Positions 15,057 through 19,933 of a stretch of 19,933 nt of DNA are shown piece by piece. The stretch's first letter is position 1; each line of letters starts with the position of its first letter. Under the pieces are notes generated by a model. It searched no databases. It saw nothing but the letters and a program-made list of their open reading frames with translations, and was not told the origin of the DNA. This DNA comes from JAYUHK01 sp043767025 (GTDB lineage Bacteria; Bacteroidota; Bacteroidia; Chitinophagales; Saprospiraceae): the NCBI GenBank assembly GCA_043767025.1, contig JAYUHK010000219.1, forward strand, positions 1-19,933, in the 5' to 3' direction. The position numbers were made by a program, and so were the translations under genes.

Positions 15057-16271
15057 ATGAATTTGTCACTTTACATAGCGCGGCGGTATTTGTTTGCCAA
15101 AAAATCTACCAACGCCATCAATCTTATTTCGGGTATTTCGGCGGCGGGCATGGCGATTGGCACTGCGGCACTCATTCTGGTGCTGTCGGTGTTCAACGGT
15201 TTTGAGGAACTCATCACGGGTCTGTCGAGCAGTTTCAATCCAGACATAAAAATTACGGCTGCCAAAGGCAAAACTTTTGAAGCAGATGCTGCATTGCTGA
15301 CGAAGGTACAGCAAGTCGCAGGTGTCGAAAAAATGTCACAAACATTAGAAGAAATTGCTTTTTTTGAGTACAATAAAAGCCAAGATTTTGGAACTATCAA
15401 AGGCGTAGATGACTCTTACACGCAGGTCGTGCGTTTGGATTCGGCGGTTCGGCAGGGGATTTATAAAACGGCGGACGAAGAAAATCGGGCAATGTCGGTC
15501 ATCGGAATGGGAATGAGGAACAAACTTTCCGTAGATTTGGACGATTACTTTACGCCTATCCAAATTTATATGCCCAAACGCACCGAAGCTGCCCCGACGC
15601 AGTCGCAGTTTGTGACACAGATTGCGTACCCAGTTGGAGTGTTCGCTATCCAACAAGACTATGATTATCAGTACATTGTGACCAATATAAAGACTGTCCG
15701 CACGCTGTTAGATGCCGCCGAAAACGAAGTTTCGGCATTAGAAATCAAGGTACAAAAAGGCAGCAGCAGCACTTCTGTCGCCGCAGAAATACAGCGAGTT
15801 TTGGGTCAAAATTTTGTAGTAAAAGACCGTTTTCGGCAAGACGAAGCCACTTTGCGCATTACCAATATTGAAAAATGGTTGGCTTTTGTTATTCTTGGCT
15901 TCGTGTTGGTGCTGGTAGCGTTCAATCTTATCGGCTCGCTGTGGATGATTGTGATGGACAAACGCGACGACATCGGCACGCTCAAATCTATGGGAGCCAC
16001 CGAATCCGACGTACAAAATATTTTTCTTTACGAAGGCTTGCTGATTGGTTTTTTGGGAATGTTACTCGGTTTTGCTATGGCACTAATCCTCTATTTTTTA
16101 CAAAAAAATTTTTCCATTGTCAGTATTTCGCCCGGCTTTGTGGTAGATGCTTATCCGATTAGCTTGCGAGCGATTGATTTTTTTGCGGTGGCGACGTTGG
16201 TAGCAGCCATAGGCTCGATAGCCGCTTGGCTGCCCGCTCGGAGCGCAGGCAAATTTTCGACTATCAGATGA
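15057..16271 (+). CDS. LolC/LolE-FtsX-type ABC transporter permease
   Basis: The 404-residue inner-membrane protein has the MacB/FtsX plan. After NLSLYIARRYLFAKKSTNAINLIS comes a first transmembrane helix at about residues 25-45, then a periplasmic core domain of about 220 residues, then three helices near 274-300 (WLAFVILGFVLVLVAFNLIG), 325-350 and 377-397. The N-terminal IARRYL and ISGISAAGMAIGTAALILVLSVFNGFE are typical of LolC/E, which extract lipoproteins from the inner membrane with the ATPase LolD. No ATPase gene is adjacent, which is common in Bacteroidota. TAACTTTA at 15043-15050 is a near match to a -7 box and would start the mRNA just before the ATG. Confidence 0.88.
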   Translation: MNLSLYIARRYLFAKKSTNAINLISGISAAGMAIGTAALILVLSVFNGFEELITGLSSSFNPDIKITAAKGKTFEADAALLTKVQQVAGVEKMSQTLEEIAFFEYNKSQDFGTIKGVDDSYTQVVRLDSAVRQGIYKTADEENRAMSVIGMGMRNKLSVDLDDYFTPIQIYMPKRTEAAPTQSQFVTQIAYPVGVFAIQQDYDYQYIVTNIKTVRTLLDAAENEVSALEIKVQKGSSSTSVAAEIQRVLGQNFVVKDRFRQDEATLRITNIEKWLAFVILGFVLVLVAFNLIGSLWMIVMDKRDDIGTLKSMGATESDVQNIFLYEGLLIGFLGMLLGFAMALILYFLQKNFSIVSISPGFVVDAYPISLRAIDFFAVATLVAAIGSIAAWLPARSAGKFSTIR

Positions 16272-16276
16272 ATAAG

Positions 16277-16490
16277 TTGCTCGATAGCTTTAGCTGTCGG
16301 ATTATGAATTGCCGACAGCTTCAGCTGTTGTATTGTGAATTGCCGACAGCTTTAGCTGTCGGATTGTGAATTGCCCAACAGCTTCAGCTGTCGGATTATG
16401 AATTGCCGACAGCTTCAGCTGTTGTATTGTGAATTGCCGACAGCTTCAGCTGTTGTATTATGAATTGCCGACAGCTTTAGCTGTCGGATT
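16277..16490. repeat. Seven tandem 31-32 bp units, each a hairpin
   Basis: Units begin with TTGC at 16277, 16309, 16340, 16371, 16403, 16434 and 16465. Each holds an inverted repeat: the clearest is CCGACAGCTTTAGCTGTCGG in units 3 and 7. Units 2, 5 and 6 instead read CAGCTTCAGCTGTTGT, keeping most pairing through a G-U wobble; units 1 and 4 have changes in the left arm. The array begins 6 bp after the permease stop and ends about 10 bp before the terminator. Confidence 0.95.
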
Positions 16491-16500
16491 TTATACAAAC

Positions 16501-16545
16501 AAAACAGCCTTTTATTTTTCCGCAAGAAAAATAAAAGGCTGTTTT
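16501..16545. terminator. Bidirectional terminator between the permease gene and bamA
   Basis: AAAACAGCCTTTTATTTTTC at 16501-16520 pairs perfectly over 20 bp with 16526-16545 around the loop CGCAA. The A/T-rich ends give a T-tract on either strand, so it can stop the permease transcript from the left and the bamA transcript from the right. Confidence 0.9.
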
Positions 16546-16567
16546 AAAGACTCAAAGAAAGACCCAA

Positions 16568-19090
16568 TTAGTCTGGCTCGAAGCCCAAGATAATATTGAA
16601 CCGTCCATATTTTGTCAAATCGTTTGTACGTGGCACTCCTGGTTTGTCGAAACCAATGCCGTAATCGAAGCCGAGCGTGCCGAACATCGGCAGGAACACG
16701 CGCAAGCCTACGCCCGCCGCGCGACGCACATCGAAAGGATTGAAGTCGCGGAAAGATTTCCAAGAGTTGCCGCCTTCGGCAAAAAGAATGGCAAAGATGG
16801 TCGCACTCGGATTGAGTGAGAACGGAACACGCAACTCTACGCCTATTTTGTTATAGACCGAGCCGCCGCCGAGATTGCTCGCAGGCAAGTCGGCTACTTC
16901 ATAGCCTCGCGAAGAGATGATTTCGTTGCCCGTGAATCCAATTTGTCGGTTGCTCAAACCGTCGCCGCCCAACACGAAGCGTTCAAACGGTATAGTTCCA
17001 ACTCGACTGTTGTAGTAGCCCAACATTCCGATTTTGGCATACGATTTGAGTACCAAACTGCCCACCAAAGGCGTGTACCATTCGGCGTTGAATTTCCATT
17101 TGTGGTATTCCATGAACTTGAATTTCGTCTGCGTACTCTCCGTTTCGGGTGTCCGATTGGGTTGGAAATACGAGTACGGCGGCGTAAACTTGCCACTCAA
17201 AGTCAGGCGAGAACCCGTGCGCGGGAAAATCGGCTCATTGACGGAGTTGCGCGAAAGCGTGAGTTCTATATTAAAGTTGTTGAAACTTCCACTGGTCACG
17301 GAGCGTCCTTTGCTGTCCGCGAAGCCCGGATAATTATACAGCGCAAGGTTTTGGAGGTTCAGTGTTCCGTTGAATATAAAGTTGTCATCGGGCCACTTGA
17401 GTCGAGTTCCCAAGCCAAAGGTACCGCCTCCGATGGTCAGTCCCTGATAGCTTGGCGTGCCTTCGATGCCGCCTGCGTAGATTTTTGTAAACGAACCTCC
17501 TACATCTAATCGGGTAGGTTTTTTGCCGCCGAGCCAAGGCTCCGTAAAGCTGGCATTGAACGACTTATAGAACCTGCCATTGGATTGGAGGCGCACTGAA
17601 AATCGTTGCCCGTCGCCTTGCGGAAGCGGACTCCAAGCAGATTTATTAAAAATATTGCGCATCGAAAAATTATTGAACGTCACGCCCAAAGTGCCTATCA
17701 GACCTTGTAGCCCGCCCCAACCTGCGGAGAGTTCGAGCTGGTCGGAGGGTTTTTCTTCTACCGTATATTCGATGTCCACAGTGCCTCGCTGGAGGTTGGT
17801 AGGCGTGTTGATGCCCAATTTTTCGGGATTGAAGTAGCCGAGATTGGTGATTTCGCGCTGCGAGCGAATGATGTCCGAGCGGCTGAATTTGTCGCCCGGT
17901 TTGGTGCGCAGCTCGCGACGGATAACGTGTTCGTGGGTGCGGTCGTTGCCTTTGATAGTTACTTTGTCTATCGTGGCTTGCGGACCCTCGAAGAGTCGTA
18001 TTTCGAGGTCAATGGAGTCGTTTTCGATGCTTATTTCGGCGGGGTCGGCTTGAAAGAACAAGTAACCCTCGTCGAGGTAGAGAGAGCTGATGTCGCGCCC
18101 GTCTTGGCTGAATCGGAGGCGATTTTCGAGCAATTCTCGGTTGTAAACGTTGCCTTTTTCGATGCCCAATACGTTGGAGAGCAGTTTGCTTTCGTAGATA
18201 GAGTTTCCTTTCCAGTTGATGTGCCTAAAAAAGTAACGGTTTCCTTCCTTGATATTTATATGAATCACCAAATCGCCGTCTTCTTCTCTGTAAATAGTAT
18301 CTTTTTCGATGGCTGCGTCGCGGAAGCCGAGATTGTTGTAATACTTAATGATGGATTTTTTGTCGTCTTCGTATTCACTTTTGACGAGTTTGGAGGTCGA
18401 AAACCACTTTTGCTTGCGCTTGGTATTTTCCATTTTTCCTCTCAATTTTCCAGCCGTTGCGTTGTTGTTGCCAGAGAAAGTGATGCTTTGGATTTTCACG
18501 CGCGGTCCTCGAGTGATGTTGTATTCGAGTCGGACGGAGTTGGCGGCTTGGTCGTCTTTGATTTCTTCGATGCTTACTGTTGCGTCCAAATAGCCTTTAT
18601 CTCGGAGCAGCGCGCCCATGCCTGCGCAGGTGCTTACTTTCGCATTTTCGGTCACGATGCCGCCTTTTATCAAAAATTTATTGACGATGGCGTTGAGGTC
18701 GTCGTGGTAAGACTTCTTCACTCCCTTGAACGAGTGTCGGGTGAATCTTGGACGCTCTTGGACGACTATTTCGAGAAAAATCACGTCGCCGATGGCTTTT
18801 TCTTGCAGAATTTGTACGTCCGTAAAGAGTTTAAGATTCCAGAGCGACTTGATGGCGTGGGGGAGTTCGTTGCCGGGTATGTGTATTTTGTCGCCGACTT
18901 TGATGCCCGAGATACTAATAATGGCGTTGTCGTCACTGAATTGCGCACCAGTTACCTTGATGCCGCCCACTTCGCGCAGGTTGGTCGCTTTGGCGGGACT
19001 TGCGCCGCCAGTTTGTGCGCCGAGCCACGCCGCCGAGAGCAAAGAAAATATAAAAATTCCTATTTTTCTAAAATGAATGTTTATGAGCAT
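16568..19090 (-). CDS. bamA: Outer-membrane protein assembly factor BamA
   Basis: The 840-residue protein is the central component of the BAM complex, which folds beta-barrel proteins into the outer membrane. After a signal peptide (KIGIFIFSLLSAAWLGAQ) come POTRA domains over about residues 36-455, visible as repeated IxxIxIxGN-type openings (VGGIKVTGAQFS, IQSITFSGNNNAT, FRHINWKGNSIYE, IDKVTIKGNDRTHEHVIRREL) and glycine-rich turns. The barrel follows from about 465 (QLELSAGWGGLQGLIG) to the C-terminal strand RFNIILGFEPD. The conserved loop-6 RGF/Y motif is present as SSRGYE near residue 727, and FVLGGDGLSNRQIGF just before it is typical. The 300 bp upstream are AT-rich with no obvious promoter but several copies of an interspersed repeat. 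Confidence 0.95.
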   Translation of the reverse strand: MLINIHFRKIGIFIFSLLSAAWLGAQTGGASPAKATNLREVGGIKVTGAQFSDDNAIISISGIKVGDKIHIPGNELPHAIKSLWNLKLFTDVQILQEKAIGDVIFLEIVVQERPRFTRHSFKGVKKSYHDDLNAIVNKFLIKGGIVTENAKVSTCAGMGALLRDKGYLDATVSIEEIKDDQAANSVRLEYNITRGPRVKIQSITFSGNNNATAGKLRGKMENTKRKQKWFSTSKLVKSEYEDDKKSIIKYYNNLGFRDAAIEKDTIYREEDGDLVIHINIKEGNRYFFRHINWKGNSIYESKLLSNVLGIEKGNVYNRELLENRLRFSQDGRDISSLYLDEGYLFFQADPAEISIENDSIDLEIRLFEGPQATIDKVTIKGNDRTHEHVIRRELRTKPGDKFSRSDIIRSQREITNLGYFNPEKLGINTPTNLQRGTVDIEYTVEEKPSDQLELSAGWGGLQGLIGTLGVTFNNFSMRNIFNKSAWSPLPQGDGQRFSVRLQSNGRFYKSFNASFTEPWLGGKKPTRLDVGGSFTKIYAGGIEGTPSYQGLTIGGGTFGLGTRLKWPDDNFIFNGTLNLQNLALYNYPGFADSKGRSVTSGSFNNFNIELTLSRNSVNEPIFPRTGSRLTLSGKFTPPYSYFQPNRTPETESTQTKFKFMEYHKWKFNAEWYTPLVGSLVLKSYAKIGMLGYYNSRVGTIPFERFVLGGDGLSNRQIGFTGNEIISSRGYEVADLPASNLGGGSVYNKIGVELRVPFSLNPSATIFAILFAEGGNSWKSFRDFNPFDVRRAAGVGLRVFLPMFGTLGFDYGIGFDKPGVPRTNDLTKYGRFNIILGFEPD

Positions 19091-19392
19091 TTGATTTTTT
19101 ATTGTGAAACCTATTTCGTATTTTTATAAGGAATGAATGAAAATGCGTAGTTTGTTGCTAAAGAACGCGTCTAAAATAAATTAAGTAGTTATAAATTTTT
19201 AGTTTTTAATTTTGAGTCATCGTAAACTATTGAAAATCAACGAATTATGTCAAATATTAGATGTCATCTATTTAAGTGCAGGAACTTACTTTATTTTTTC
19301 TTCATTCTAAACGCATTTTTAAGTTTATAAGGAACGAAATAAAATCATATTTTATATGTCTTGATTGAATAATTTAACATTTCATTTTGGAA
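19091..19392. other. Gene-free AT-rich stretch with interspersed-repeat fragments
   Basis: No coding region is supported. Pieces of the repeat family are seen: TATAAGGAATGAATG at 19125-19139, AAGAACGCGTCTAAAATAAA near 19161-19180, and AACTTACTTTATTTTTTCTTCATTC near 19283-19307 (tail of the unit), then TATAAGGAACG at 19326-19336. It must also hold the bamA promoter, which I could not pick out. Confidence 0.45.
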
Positions 19393-19933
19393 CTAAAATT
19401 TTGTTTCCAAAAAATAAGGAAGCATCGTGCGCCACGTATCCCAGTCGTGGGGCATATCGTGTCCCCAAATATCGAGGTTGTGCGGGATTCCTTTATCGTT
19501 CAGGATAGCGGATAGGCGGCGGCTTGCGTCGGGACTTTCGTAGTCGCCGGAGCCTGTTGCGATGTGTATTTTCCCACTGTTGCGGAGGCGCGACAGAATA
19601 AAATCATCGCTCAAATTTTGCAAATAATGGTACGGCGAGTTGAAATACACGTCGTCGTCCCAGTAGCCATTCGTGTAAGACGAAAGGTCGTAGTCGCCGC
19701 TCATCGCCAGTGTGCCGGCTATCAAATCAGGGCGTTTGAAAAATAAATTGGCGGCATGGAAAGCTCCCAAAGACGCGCCAGTAGTAATAATCGGCGAGTC
19801 GTCGCTGGTCTTGTAGCGGATAAAAGGAATGACTTCGTTGTAAACGTAGTCGTTGAATTGTTGGTGTCGAATGGACTTGTGGCGCGGGTGCATACTGCGG
19901 TTGAGCCAACTTTCGGAGTTGATGCTGTTGATG
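19393..19933 (-). CDS. Alpha/beta-hydrolase esterase (esterase D family), 5' end outside the window
   Basis: This is the C-terminal part of a serine esterase of the PF00756 type. The nucleophile elbow GASLGAF holds the catalytic Ser; an acidic residue probably lies in ATGSGDYESPDASRR, and the catalytic His in the GHDMPHDWDTWRTMLPYFL ending, which is typical of this family. The reading frame continues without a stop to the right edge of the window as INSINSESWLNRS, so the Met at 19893 is not the start and the gene is truncated by the window. Family members hydrolyse acyl esters, S-formylglutathione or enterobactin-like esters; the substrate here cannot be told. The gap to bamA is about 300 bp, so it is a separate unit. 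Confidence 0.85.
   Translation of the reverse strand, partial: INSINSESWLNRSMHPRHKSIRHQQFNDYVYNEVIPFIRYKTSDDSPIITTGASLGAFHAANLFFKRPDLIAGTLAMSGDYDLSSYTNGYWDDDVYFNSPYHYLQNLSDDFILSRLRNSGKIHIATGSGDYESPDASRRLSAILNDKGIPHNLDIWGHDMPHDWDTWRTMLPYFLETKF

Noticed and set aside
16277..16490. CRISPR array
   Set aside because: The units are contiguous with no unique spacers, and the repeated part is itself the whole unit; no cas gene is present.
17927..19129. 400-codon open frame on the + strand opposite bamA
   Set aside because: It lies wholly antisense to a clear BamA gene, has Phe/Val-rich low-complexity content typical of a shadow frame, and no family resemblance.

Overview
The window looks like a chromosomal segment of a member of the Bacteroidota, probably a Cytophagales- or Saprospirales-like lineage; I cannot place it more finely. 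The evidence is a small protein with a type IX secretion (Por) C-terminal tail, Bacteroidota-style promoters (TTG, about 20 bp, TAnnTTTG), a GG-leader peptide of the Bacteroidota natural-product precursor type, a large BamA of the Bacteroidota kind, a stand-alone LytTR regulator, and AT-rich intergenic DNA between genes of moderate GC.

Layout. 172-5808 (+ strand): a UvrD/AddA-like helicase without a nuclease domain, a GbsR/MarR-type regulator, a DUF1015 protein and a metal-dependent amidohydrolase/deaminase. 6011-6918 (+): an AT-rich, tightly coupled two-gene cassette with its own promoter, encoding an unknown protein and a HEPN-like protein. 6996-8080 (-): a lipoprotein gene overlapping nadD by 4 bp. 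8257-11193 (-): a LytTR regulator, an EreA/ChaN-like lipoprotein gene and a tiny T9SS-tailed secreted protein. The lipoprotein gene lies between two imperfect direct copies of a ~185-190 bp block, and those copies carry broken pieces of its two neighbours. 11424-12953 (+): a large helical protein of unknown function. 12959-13204 (-): a RiPP-precursor-like peptide. 13415-13487: tRNA-Phe(GAA), followed by a DUF2721 membrane protein. 14061-14849 (-): an outer-membrane-type lipoprotein. 15057-16271 (+): a LolC/E-FtsX-type ABC permease. 16277-16490: seven tandem 31-32 bp units, each a hairpin, followed by a 20-bp perfect terminator stem. 16568-19090 (-): bamA. 19393-end (-): an alpha/beta-hydrolase esterase cut by the window edge.

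How it fits together. Most genes are housekeeping or envelope functions: DNA repair, NAD synthesis, outer-membrane assembly, lipoprotein traffic and a tRNA. LolC/E-type permease and BamA face each other across the hairpin array, so two envelope-biogenesis functions share one intergenic region. The accessory parts are the HEPN-like cassette, the repeat-flanked EreA/ChaN-like gene and the RiPP-like peptide. I found no complete insertion sequence, integrase or CRISPR array. The best candidates for undescribed biology are the two-gene HEPN-like cassette, the duplication scar around the EreA/ChaN-like lipoprotein gene, the orphan GG-leader peptide, and the hairpin array between the permease gene and bamA.
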